DNA of 64,000 nt from Epiperipatus broadwayi (taxonomy: Eukaryota; Onychophora; Udeonychophora; Euonychophora; Peripatidae), in the NCBI GenBank assembly GCA_028023455.1, contig JAQFVV010012508.1, positions 3,343,877-3,407,876 of the forward strand, read 5' to 3'. Positions 12,036-21,692 of this stretch are shown one piece after another (positions within the stretch are counted from its first letter, which is position 1; the number at the start of each line of letters is the position of its first letter). The notes under the pieces were generated by a model, which saw nothing but the letters and a program-made list of their open reading frames with translations, did no database searches and was not told the origin of the DNA. The position numbers and the translations under genes were made by a program.

Positions 12036-12584
12036 AAATTTAAATACTTGTATATGAGTGCCTATCTATGAGTGTGTGTGTGTGGGGGGGGAGGTGATCA
12101 GTGTATGTATATACACATATACTGCAAGTAGCCCAGGCAAAAATTTAAATCCATATACAGTATATATATATATTTGGTATATATGTGAGTGGGCATGGGT
12201 CAGAGTATGTGCATACTTGCATGCAACCTAATGAAAAATTAAATTTACATATATAGTACATATGTGTGCATAGGTATATGTGTGGGGTAAGTCAGTGCAT
12301 ATACTGCATGTAGCCTAGTCGAAAATTTAAATTCAAATATAGTATATATGTGCATATATCTATATGTATACGCATGTGCATGTAGTCTAGGCAAAAATTT
12401 AAATTCATATATAACATATACATATGTGAGGTTGAGCCAGTGTATGTGTATACATATATGATGTGTGTAGCTTAGGTAAAAATTTAAATCCATATACAAT
12501 GTATATGTGGGTGTATGTATATATATGTGGCATGGATCAGTGAACATGTATGCATAATGCTGCATGTAGTCTAGGCAATAATTT
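12036..12584 (+). repeat. Diverged tandem repeat, period about 75-105 bp
   Basis: A unit ending in a (tag)yctaggcaaaaatttaaat-like block followed by catatacagtatatatg recurs at about 12036, 12138, 12234, 12322, 12395, 12477 and 12575. The spacing varies because the (TA)/(TG)-rich spacers expand and contract. The 135-codon minus-strand frame at 12245-12652 is simply a translation of this array and should not be called a gene. Confidence 0.75.
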
Positions 12585-12798
12585 AAATCTATATACAGTA
12601 TATATATGTGTGTATGTATGAGTGTGGCGATGTTCACTGAATAAAAAGACATTCTTTGCTGCCTATTGTTCTCACATTATGCAAAACAAGAAATCTATAT
12701 ACAGTATATATGTGTGTGTATGTATGAGTGTGGCGATGTTCACTGAATAAAAAGACATTCTTTGCTGCCTATTGTTCTCACATTATGCAAAACAAGAA
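12585..12798 (+). repeat. Near-identical 106-bp tandem duplication
   Basis: The segment 12585-12690 is repeated at 12691-12798 with essentially no differences outside one small change in the TA/TG run. It contains agtgtggcgatgttcactga and gcctattgttctcacattat in both copies. The near-identity, next to the diverged array upstream, implies a recent event or a collapsed/expanded assembly join. Confidence 0.9.
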
Positions 12799-12923
12799 AG
12801 GCATTGTATAAATTACAAATATTAACATAACTAAAGAGCAGCAATATTTGTGATGTGCAAAATTAAATGTATTATCCATTTATATGTGTGCAAAGTTAAA
12901 CTTATTATTCAATCATATAAATA

Positions 12924-13790
12924 TAGGGAATTTAACACAGACTTTCAAGCACCCTTCAACAATCCACACTATCTCGTACCATTGATACACATGATCACAC
13001 ACACGTAGAAAAGATAAATAATCACCAATATATGTATTTCATGCTGAACCAGCACTCATCAGTTGGTCTAGATCATCATCTTCCACACATATGTACAATC
13101 ACTGCTTAGTTTATATTAAGATAGCAATACTTCATAATTTAATGAACAGGCCACAATCACTCCAACCTCCAACTCTTCAGCCATCCTTACCAATGAAAAT
13201 CTGATGATGGAATGCCCAAATCCCATACTGCTGCCAATTACTGTTATGCTTATATTGATGTCAAGTCACTCTGACCCCTCATGTATAGGACTATAGGACT
13301 TTAGCCATTTAAATACATAGAAGAGGGATGGACAGAATGCAAGTTTAATGTGTAATATTTTTGAAATGCAGGCATTCTTCATATACCTGGAGCTTAATTG
13401 TAAGTATAGTTGTATTTCAAATATTACACATTAAGCCTGCATCCTGACCATATTTTTTTTTGTATTTAAATTGATAAGGTCTTATAAGGGGTCAGAGTGA
13501 CTTAAAATCAACATGGGCATTTTCAATAGTATTGATAGCTGAAGAGTTGGAGTAGATTGAAACCTATCCATTAAAGTATGAAGATTTGCTACCTTAATAT
13601 AAACTGAGCACTGATTATATATATGTGATGATTTTCTGGGCCAACTGATGAGTGCTTGTTCAGGACAAAATACATATATTGGTGATTATTCACCTTTTCT
13701 ACATAAGTGTGGTCATGTGTATCAGTGGTATGAGATTGTATGGATAGTTGAAGGTTGCTTGAAAGTCTGCATTCAAATTCCCTATATTTA
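12924..13790. mobile_element. FB-A foldback element, full-length palindrome
   Basis: This is the best example of the family. Arms of about 430 bp (12924-13370 and 13400-13790) are inverted copies almost to the centre. Termini read atataggg-aatttaacac and its complement. Going inward, each arm carries the actttcaa block, the hammerhead site, the cagtgctcagtttatattaa-like block, an atggacaggcttcaatc-like block, the ctgatgatgga block and a gacccctcatgta block. The inner third (gtgtaatatt region) also pairs. There is no open reading frame. Confidence 0.85.
13021..13075 (-). ncRNA. Type I hammerhead ribozyme, family A (best copy)
   Basis: Read on the minus strand: CCAA, then CUGAUGA, stem II GUGCU-GGUUC-AGCAU, then GAAA, a short stem III (AUA..UAU around a CA loop), AUA at the cleavage position, then UUGG, which pairs with the upstream CCAA. 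All invariant core bases of a type I hammerhead are present. The stem II closing pair is a G-U wobble rather than the usual G-C. Predicted cleavage lies between 13029 and 13028. It sits in the left arm of the FB-A palindrome; the right-arm counterpart at about 13648-13695 has lost the GAAA box. Activity is inferred, not shown. Confidence 0.7.
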
Positions 13791-14020
13791 TAATTAAGCT
13801 TCAGCTATGTGAAGAATTCCTGTATTTCAAATATTATCTAATCATATGTGATTAGCCTAAATTTAAAAAAAATATTATAAGAATTTTGTTACAGATTTTA
13901 ATTTAAGCATATTGATATAATTGATCAAGTAATTATTAGTTCACTGGCTGTTTTTTATAACCATATAGAGAAAGCTATATGTCATTAGGAGAACATCTAA
14001 ATATTGATTTCTAGTAATCA

Positions 14021-14712
14021 ATATCATTTTCAATTATTATTGATCTTTTGCAGGATGGAGAACAATCCATCTTCTTCAATCTCTAACTTCTTTTCTATAC
14101 ATCACCCCTGCTCATTTCTTTATTTCATTCATCCATCTCACATGTGATCTCTTTTTAGGTCTTTAACAATCTTTTGGAAAACAGTTTACTATTTCAACTG
14201 TCCATCTATTATCATCTTTTCTAGCAATATATCCAACCCAACTCCAGTCTTTTAATTCTTTCAATGATATCAGAACCACCAGTTTGTCCTTTCATTTATG
14301 TATCATTTTTGATATCTTTTTATTATTCCTAACATACATTTCTCCATACTTAATTAAGTGGTCTGTAGTCTCTGTATTGCTCTTCTGTTAAGTGTCCAAG
14401 TCTCAGATCCATAAATAAAAACTGGTAACACACATTTAATAAAAACCTTCTTTTTGAAACACATGATATATATTTCCTTTTAATATTAAATTGTTTTTAC
14501 CAAAAACATTCCAACCATGTTTAATTCTGTGATTAATTTCATCCATTATTTCCATCCATAGTAATAATCCAGTTAAGATATTTATAGTTGTTAACTTCTA
14601 ATCCATCATTATAAATCTTTTATTTTTTTAATTTGAAAAAATCCATTAAAGATTACTTTAATCTTATCTTTTTACTTTCATCTGATAACTCTTACAACAT
14701 TTCCTCACCAAC
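14021..14712 (-). mobile_element. RTE LINE 3' segment of an inverted insertion
   Basis: On the minus strand this matches the last ~700 bp of the RTE element at 48 kb, from the (TGA)-rich 3' terminus back to the region just after the FTDD/FADD motif, with several small deletions. Its 5' edge at about 14712 directly abuts an RTE segment in the opposite orientation (14713-16548) that begins in the 5' untranslated region. See the following entry and findings. Confidence 0.85.
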
Positions 14713-16548
14713 ATGCATTAGCCAGCATGTTAAGTTTATTGGCTCTTTACCTCTGAGTTTAAGATCAAGAAACACCACGTTTTTGTTTCTCAGTTGCCTG
14801 ATAGCTTTTAACTGAAATATCAGTGTATTCCTAAAGGCAAAATGATTGTGTGTGAATTTTTTTTTCTAATAAATATTTACTACAATTATGACAGACAAAA
14901 ATAAGACTCATCAGTAGTTTGTGAAGTTGACAGGCAAGGCAGAAATTGGCAGCCAAAAACCGAGGGTACTGAGAATGTCCTGGTTGCAGACCCAGGCTGG
15001 CATTTGATGACATTTTATTTAAAGACTTACAACTGGAGATCACTTTCAAGTGAAAGAAGATTGTAAGAATTGGAAGAACTGTCTTATATTAAATGAGACA
15101 TTATTGGACTTAATGAAGTTAGAAAAAAATGTAAAGAGACAATTGATTTAAAAAGTAGACATGTACTGTACTACAAAAGCACAAATATTGGAAATACAAG
15201 TGGAGTAAGATTCATTATAAATAAAAAGTGGATGAACAACACTGCAGAGATTAATGGTGTATCAGACAGAGTGGCAAGATTAGTTATTCAAATTAATATC
15301 AGATATTAAATACAAATAATTCAGGTTTATACCCCAACATGTTTTCATTGTGATGATGAAGTAGAGGATATTTATATGGATGTACAAAAGACCTTTGATC
15401 AGACAAAACATTTTAAAATTATCATGGGAGACTTTAATGCTAGAATTGGTAAACAATTGAAAGATGAAAATATTATAAGAAAATTTGGTTAAAGTGATAG
15501 AAATGAGAGATTTCATAGAGTTATGGAGTTTGGAGTAAAAGAAAAAATATATTATTAGTTATTTTTTGAGAAAATGTTAAAAATGGACATGGAAGTAACC
15601 AAATGAAGGTACAACAGATTTGGATTATGTTTTGAATAACAGAAAATATGTATTTCAAAATTGTAATGTTCTTCATAAATTCAGCACAGGAAGTCATCAT
15701 CGATTAGGTTAATGTAAAACTAGAAAGACAAAAATTGTTAAGAAAAACCAATATATAAAGTTGATATTCCTAATCTTCAGAAACATTCTAATAAATTTAA
15801 ATTGCAGCATGCAAATCGTTTTCAAATTTTGAATATGATTCAGATTTGAATTAAATTAATATGAAAATAACTGATACTCTTTTAAAAACTGCAATAAAAA
15901 TAGCTGGTACAAAAGAGTAGCAATTGACCAGTAAAATTTCTACTGAGACGGGATAATTTATGAAGAAAAGAAGGAGTATGAAAGTATATAAAAATGATGA
16001 ATTAAGAAGGATTGAATATCTCAAATTTTGTAAAATGATGTGAAAAAGATTTGATGATATATAAAAAAAGTATAATTGTGAACTGACAAGAAAAGCTATA
16101 AAAGATAATAGAAGTCTCAAGAGTGTAAAATAACATTTTGGTTTTGGTAGGAAACTTATTGCTGCAATAAGAAAAAAAGATCGAACTATTACTAAGAAGA
16201 GAGATGAAATCATAAAATTATAAAAGAGTTCTATCAAAAGCAAGGAAAAGTACCTCCTACAACTATTATATGTTCTGAATTGCCCAGGGTTTTAAATGAA
16301 GATGTGAGACATGGAGGTAAATTTATGAAAAAGGGAAAAACTCCAGGTAATGATGGAGGTGAAGGATTAGAAAAAAAATTAGCAAAATTATATATCAAAT
16401 GTTTAAAAGATAATATAGTTGATTGGAAGAATGCAGTATTATTAATAATATTTAAAAAATGGGATAAAGCCGATACTAGAAATTATAGACCTATCAGCCT
16501 TTTATCAGTTCTATACAACATTTTTTATCAAAATAATTACAACTTGTT
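14713..16548 (+). pseudogene. RTE LINE 5' segment: EN and partial RT, decayed
   Basis: Plus-strand copy of the RTE element starting in its 5' untranslated region (matching about 51177 of the 48 kb copy), through the start of the ORF near 14885 and the endonuclease (about 15020-15700). It continues through the linker and the first part of the reverse transcriptase, including NYRPISLLSVLYN near 16480-16520. It then stops near 16548 at a (TA)n tract. Many stops and frameshifts show an old, inactive copy. Only fragments remain open, such as 16280-16639. Together with 14021-14712 it makes one element whose 5' part is inverted relative to its 3' part, with about 500 bp of the middle of the RT missing. 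Confidence 0.85.
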
Positions 16549-16569
16549 ACATCAAATTATATATATATA

Positions 16570-16637
16570 TATATATATATGTCAAAGTGTTGACTGGGAA
16601 CCGAACCCGGGCCAACTGCTTGGAAGGCAGCTATGCT
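16570..16637 (-). mobile_element. Partial tRNA-Gly(UCC)-like retroposon
   Basis: On the minus strand this is the 3' three quarters of a tRNA-Gly-like sequence: TTAGCATAGCTGCCTTCCAA (anticodon UCC), T-arm GGGTTCGGTTCCC and acceptor 3' strand GTCAACACT. The tail TTTGACATATATAT resembles that of the 7744-7829 copy. The 5' acceptor strand and half of the D arm are missing. A processed pseudogene is inserted immediately beyond its 5' edge. Confidence 0.65.
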
Positions 16638-16645
16638 AATTTTGA

Positions 16646-17057
16646 TTTTTTTTTTTTTTATAACTATTTTATTATGTAGGTTGGGAAACTACATTGACAA
16701 CATGATGATAGAAACAAAGTTAATTACAGTATTATGGTGAAGGTCACATGACCATTCCTATTGCCAAGGCAGCAAAATATACAATACATGCTTCATGCAC
16801 ATCAATCGTCCATGGATATCAAGTCCCATGTAATTTTGTAGATGATTGATGGTTGCTAATCTTTTGTCTCTCTCTCAGATTGTCATACAGATTGTCATAA
16901 GCTTAGACTTGAGTATTTGACATGGGTTGTTGCTGATGAGATTGTAGATCATCATACATCTTATTGACCAACAGTGGAGAACTCACCATTGGCAATACTG
17001 GTAATAAGGGTAGTGAGTAATGACTTTTTACTAGTATAGATGGAGGCTATAAGATCG
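16646..17057 (-). pseudogene. 5'-truncated processed pseudogene with poly(A) and TSD
   Basis: On the minus strand the segment ends in poly(A) (T run 16646-16659 on plus), preceded about 10 bases upstream by AATAAA (16668-16673 on plus). Perfect 12-bp direct repeats aattttgatttt flank it (16638-16649 and 17058-17069), so it was reverse-transcribed from a polyadenylated mRNA. A frame at 17013-16819 reads like the C-terminal tail of a real protein, including NKMYDDLQSHQQQP and AYDNLYDNLRERQK, with one internal stop (TAA at 16905-16903) and a terminal TGA, then about 150 bp of 3' untranslated sequence. The paired tyrosines in acidic contexts suggest a cytoplasmic signalling tail, but I cannot name the parent gene. 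Confidence 0.7.
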
Positions 17058-17518
17058 AATTTTGATTTTAACTGGTTTTCTGGATTATAAAAGTCTTAAA
17101 AGGAGTTCTATCAAACCTATGAGAACTGGCTGAATATTACTCGTGATTTAATTCGCCCAGGATCTGAAGAATGAGACATTATTAAAAAATAATCCTGCTA
17201 CGATTTAGTATAGCTTTTTTTTACTGATTATTTCAACTTTACTTAAAATGATACTTCTGATCATATTTATTTGCTTTTTAAACTATATTATAAATATGCT
17301 CATGTGGCGATACATACAATACTCACAAAATAGGAGGTTACGCACACTTATATTAGTGATCAGACTTATATTGTACATATGATTTTGTCAGTTTATGGTA
17401 ATTTGAGACAGGGCTTTTTTTAAATAAAAGAAGATGCTGGAACTCACTTCTTATCAAGCTTTTTCCTAAAAAAAAATTATATTCAAATATCATTTAAATG
17501 AAATTTAAAGCAGCTTTT

Positions 17519-17617
17519 TTTTCATGTGTCATAGCATTGGCCGGGAAGTGAAACCGCTAACCCGGGTCAACTGCTTGTAAGGCAGCTATGCTGACCTCTC
17601 AACCACCAATGTTTGAC
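17519..17617 (-). mobile_element. Mini-SINE with perfect 17-bp TSD (type copy)
   Basis: The cleanest copy of the family. On the minus strand the tRNA-like body runs from GTCAAACATTGGTGGTTGAG through GCTGCCTTACAAGCAG (loop CTTACAA) and GGTTTCACTTCCCGG to the short tail GCTATGACACATG and poly(A), about 99 bp in total. The 17-bp direct repeat aatttaaagcagctttt flanks it exactly (17502-17518 and 17618-17634). The body resembles tRNA-Gly but carries a UAC anticodon-like triplet and a few extra bases before the T arm. There is no tRNA-unrelated body as in ordinary SINEs. Confidence 0.9.
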
Positions 17618-17807
17618 AATTTAAAGCAGCTTTTCCATTGCTATAAAGCAAATAAAAAAAATTTTTCATAATTTTTTTTTATTTTAGACATGTCAGATCT
17701 AAAGTTAAATATACAAATATACAACTGATAATTAAATGTAAAATGAAATTGCAAAACTTTATATAATTGAATAAAAATTTATAGTGATTTCCAAAGTTAT
17801 GTCCAAT

Positions 17808-18325
17808 TCTTGCCTGACAGATCACCATTCTTTATGCTTACACAAGCTGTTTACACAGTGACTAGTCTCTCCATACAGCAGCACCACTCAGTGCAAGCTA
17901 GAGTAATCAGTGGATGCAAGAAGGTTTGTGCATAAAATCCCTATCTAATGCCTACTCATTCAATATCCCTAGACTAGTTTCTAGCTTCTGGCTTTCATCA
18001 GTGAGGAGTCTTGAATCTGAGAGCACTGCACCTAGATCTTAGGATCTAATGCAACCCTCCAGCAGCCATCTTTTACCTTATTAGCTAACTGTAAAGTTTT
18101 GAGTCCAAAATGAAAATGCAAAAATGTTTCAATTCAAGCTCATTATCTAAAACCTAGTCTGAGAGTATTGAATGAATATGCACTAGATAGGGATTCTATG
18201 CACAAACCTTCTTGCAACCATTGATTATTCTGGCTTGCACTGAGTCATACTGTTATATGAAGAGTTAAGTTTCTGTGTAAGCAGTTTATGTAAGTATAAA
18301 AAATGGTGATTATGTGATGTTTAGT
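17808..18325. mobile_element. FB-B foldback element
   Basis: Left arm 17808-18100 carries the FB-B blocks in order: outer end, ccagaaggcttgtgcataaa-like block, hammerhead site, gatctaggtgcagtgctct-like block on the opposite strand, and the cttttacc block. The right arm 18150-18325 is a shortened inverted copy that lacks the ribozyme segment. A gagtccaaaatgaaaa / tcaagctcattat segment forms the centre. Confidence 0.8.
17958..18016 (-). ncRNA. Type I hammerhead ribozyme, family B
   Basis: On the minus strand: outer stem I AUUCAA, inner stem I CUCCUCA, core CUGAUGA, stem II AGC-CAGAA-GCU (closed by an A-A mismatch), GAAAC, a two-base loop UA and GUC, then UAGGGA and UUGAAU. UUGAAU pairs perfectly with AUUCAA. 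Compared with the copy at 40751-40813, two helices show compensatory exchanges: AUUCAA/UUGAAU against AUCCAA/UUGGAU, and AGC/GCU against GGC/GCC. The GAAAC-NN-GUC arrangement is the minimal stem III seen in Penelope and retrozyme hammerheads. Confidence 0.7.
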
Positions 18326-18690
18326 GGTTTAATATTAATTGTGCCCAATAGGATTATGGTGATTGTGGTTATTAAAAACCAAAGATACCAGAAAATATGA
18401 ATGCTGAACTGTGCAACTATACAAGCTAATGAGCTTGAATTGAAAACATTTTTGTGTTTTCACTTTGGACTCAAAGCTTTATAATTATTTAATAAGATAA
18501 AGGTGGCTGCTACAGGGTTGCATTTGATCCTAAAATCTGTATGCAGTACTCTCAGATCCAAGACCCCTCACAGATGAAAGCATGAGTAGACACTAGATGG
18601 GGATTTTATGCAATAATCTTCTTGCATCCATTGATACTCTGGCTTTCACTAAGTAGTGCTACTGTATAAGAGTTTAGTCTCTGACAAATT
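18326..18690. mobile_element. FB-B fragment lacking the ribozyme
   Basis: The segment continues from the previous element with the FB-B central block (ctgaactgtgcaactatac..., aagctaatgagcttg), then the ggtggctgct and cagtactctcagatcca blocks and the outer end. The ribozyme core is deleted: the sequence passes directly from cacagatgaaagc to atgagtaga. It is therefore probably a diverged half-element or a deleted tandem copy. Confidence 0.7.
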
Positions 18691-19324
18691 GTCTCAATTC
18701 ATTTTCTTAGTGTTACTATCTATGGCCTAATGAAAACAACTGAGTAACCACATATCGATGTATTTTGAAGGATCAAAAAGTATCAAAGGTGATCCAGTGA
18801 GTTTGATGAACAAAAATGCTGAAACTGTTTTAATTTTTAATGAAGACCTTATTTGGGGTAATAATTAAATTTATTTGTGAAAACTCACATTTACATTCAC
18901 TTGAAGAAATATGAATGTGACCACAAGTGACCAGTTGAGATGTGGAGTCCACTTTTCATTACATGAGAGCACCAATTTCGAATTCATCAATATTTCAACT
19001 GATTCAAAAAATATCATTTTTTTGGTTGAATTAATTAAATATGGTTTGTAATTATGTACGAGCAATACCATTTCATCTAATTATGTTTGAACCTTTAAAA
19101 ATACACTTAAAAAGTGCCAGAACACAGTTCCACCATGTCACATGTTTAAAAAAGCCCTGGTTTTGGATCTCTATATGAATACAACTTATATTCTTTATTA
19201 AATGTATATGAATTATCATATGTTTATTATTATAACAATAAATTCACATTTATTATCAATAAAATAAAACAAATTTAAATCCTGATTAAGCATCTATAAT
19301 ATAAATATAAGTTCCATCTATATA
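18691..19324. other. Unassigned AT-rich DNA
   Basis: A 66-codon minus-strand frame (18871-19071) has no recognisable domain. No repeat family is evident. Confidence 0.4.
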
Positions 19325-20325
19325 AACTCATGATATATGAATGCTATATATGTATGTACTCATGAGAAATGATTTTTCTTAACAATGGCTGACATAGAGA
19401 TATATTACATTTATAATTTGTTAAATCTTGGTTAGTAGATGTCAGAACCAATGAATAAGCTGATCAAATTTAATCTGTATGTACTTATGTGAAATGATTT
19501 TGCTTAACAATGGCCAACATAGAGATATATTACATTTATAATTTGTTAAAGCTTGGTTAGTAGATGTCAGAACCAATGAATAAGCTGATCAAATTTAATC
19601 TATATGTACTCATGTGAAATGATTTTGCTTAACAATGGCTGACATAGAGATATATTACATTTATAATTTGTTAAAGCTTGGTTAGTAGATGTCAGAACCA
19701 ATGAATAAGCTGATCAAATTTAATCTGTATGTACTTATGTGAAATGATTTTGCTTAACAATTGGTCAACATAGAGATGTATTACATTTATAATTTGTTAA
19801 ATCTTGGTTAGTAGATATCAGAACCAATGAATAAGCTGATGAAATTTAATTTATATGTACTCATGTGAAATGATTTTGCTTAACAATGGCCAACATAGAG
19901 ATATATTACATTTATAATTTGTTAAAGCTTGGTTAGTAGATGTCAGAACCAATGAATAAGCTGATCAAATTTAATCTGTATGTACTTATGTGAAATGATT
20001 TTGCTTAACAATGGTCAACATAGAGATATATTACATTTATAATTTGTTAAATCTTGGTTAGTAGATGTCAGAACCAATGAATAAGCTGATCAGATTTAAT
20101 CTATATGTACTCATGTGAAATGATTTTGCTTAACAGTGGCCAACATAGAGATATATTACATTTATAATTTGTTAAAGCTTGGTTAGTAGATGTCAGAACC
20201 AATGAATAAGCTGATCAAATTTAATCTTAACAATGGTCAACATAGAGATATATTACATTTATAATTTGGTAAATCTGGGTTAGTAGATGTCAGAACCAGT
20301 GAATAATCTGATTAAATTATATTGT
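19325..20325 (+). repeat. 125-bp satellite array, about 8 units
   Basis: The block gtcagaaccaatgaataa recurs at 19441, 19566, 19691, 19817, 19942, 20067 and 20192 with a period of 125-126 bp, then once more at 20289 after a unit shortened to 97 bp. Each unit holds a gaaatgattttgcttaac block and an agatatattacatttataat block. Adjacent monomers alternate between two types (gtactcatg versus gtacttatg; tatatgtac versus tgtatgtac), so part of the array behaves as a 250-bp dimer. There is no coding content. Confidence 0.95.
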
Positions 20326-20539
20326 TTATGTGTTTGGCACACTTCTATAGGATTAGCTTACTATAGATTTTTGTGGTAAATGATCTCATTAGTGGTATTA
20401 TTTATTGAAGTTTCTTGTTCAGTGAGATTTACATAAACAAAAATCCAATTTAAAAAATAGCAATTAAACTTGATTATGCTTTATCATTTTTACTTGGGAC
20501 TTTTATCAATTAAGTACTAATTAAATAAAAGAAAGGTTT

Positions 20540-20999
20540 TTTTATAAATGGGTGTTACTGGCTCTTAATTATGGATCTGAAACTTAGACGCTTAATAGAA
20601 GAGTGATAGAGATTTCTGATTAATCAATGGAGTATGGAGAGATGTATGTTAAAAGTAACAAAAATATATTGAAAATGAAATCCTTGGATGAGAGAACAAA
20701 CAGGTATTACTGACATCATTGTAAGAATTAAGAGACTGAAGTGGATTTGGGCTGGCCATCTTGCTCAAAAGAAATGATAATAAATAGATAGTTGAAATCT
20801 TAAACTGGATTCCAAGAGATTATAAAAGACCTAGAAAGAGACCATGTGCAAGATAGATGGATGAAATAAGAAAGTGTGTTGAGGTGATATAGAGAAGAGA
20901 GGAAGAGAGGCTAGAGGTTTGGAGGAGATGGGTTGAACCTGAAGAGACCTTCATCCTGCAGTGAATCAATGGTGCTTGAAAATGATGATGAATAATTTC
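20540..20999 (+). mobile_element. RTE LINE, 3' fragment
   Basis: Plus-strand copy of the last ~450 bp of the RTE element. Broken frames still show LNYGSET, SMERCMLKVT, the KRLKWIWAGHL block and RWMD-like remnants, and the copy ends in the gatgatgatga terminus at about 20990. Several frameshifts are present and the upstream RT is missing (5' truncation). Confidence 0.9.
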
Positions 21000-21377
21000 A
21001 TTTTTTTGTATATGAACTCTTAATATTATAAAATAAATTATTATTATTATTATTCATTTCTGCAGTAACGCTTAAAGATAGTATTATAAATGCAATTCGT
21101 TATAGCAAACTAAACCAGTTGTAAAAACATTTGAAGTTCCATTGGTTATAATGTATGATATTTCTATAAAATTAATCTCCATATTAGAATTGGCATTTTT
21201 GACGCAGAGATAATAAGATCTATTTTCTTTCTACAAAAGCTTTTTATAGAATTAAAATCTTATTCATTCTTTGTTTTGGTAAAGATAAAAGTATTATTAG
21301 ATAATTCCATTTACTTCTGTTTCTAATCACGACTCAATCCTTTTTGTCTTTTCAAAAATATACATTACATATAGCCA

Positions 21378-21692
21378 TATAATTCTATAATTAAAACACT
21401 TCTTTTCTTTTCAAAAACTTTATTTGATGTATATATATATCCACTTGTTCCAACGTTTCGACTATTTTTACTCTATAGTCATTTTCAAGGATTTGATTCC
21501 CTTCTCAAAAAAACTTTCCCTTTTTACATGTTCTTTTATCCAAAAAACCAATTGTTACAATAAAATCTTTGAAAATGACTATAGAGTAAAAATAGTTGAA
21601 ACGTTGGAACAAGTGGATATAAATATACATATATATACAACAAATAAAGGTTTTGAAAAGAAAAGAAGTGTTTTAATTATAGAATTATATTA
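21378..21692. mobile_element. FB-E foldback hairpin
   Basis: Arms of about 115 bp (21378-21492 and 21573-21692) are nearly perfect inverted copies around a loop of about 75 bp. Each arm carries, inward, aaaacacttcttttctttt, a (TA)-rich stretch, ccacttgttccaacgtttcg and actctatagtcattttcaa. The 90-codon plus-strand frame at 21424-21696 is a by-product of the hairpin. The inner arm folds into GACUAU/AUAGUC followed by GAAAC, reminiscent of a hammerhead stem II, but the CUGANGA box is absent. Confidence 0.85.

Noticed and set aside
12245-12652. 135-codon minus-strand frame with repeated tyrosine/histidine blocks
   Set aside because: It follows the tandem repeat period and has no protein-like features.
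13201-13230. Second CUGAUGA (tctgatgatgga) inside FB-A arms as another hammerhead
   Set aside because: No stem II or GAAA box follows at the right distance in any copy.
16930-16960. ttgctgatgagattgtag as a hammerhead core
   Set aside because: No GAAA box follows; it lies in the antisense of the processed pseudogene's coding part.
19325-20325. CRISPR-like regular spacing
   Set aside because: The whole 125-bp unit is conserved, with no unique spacers; it is a eukaryotic satellite.
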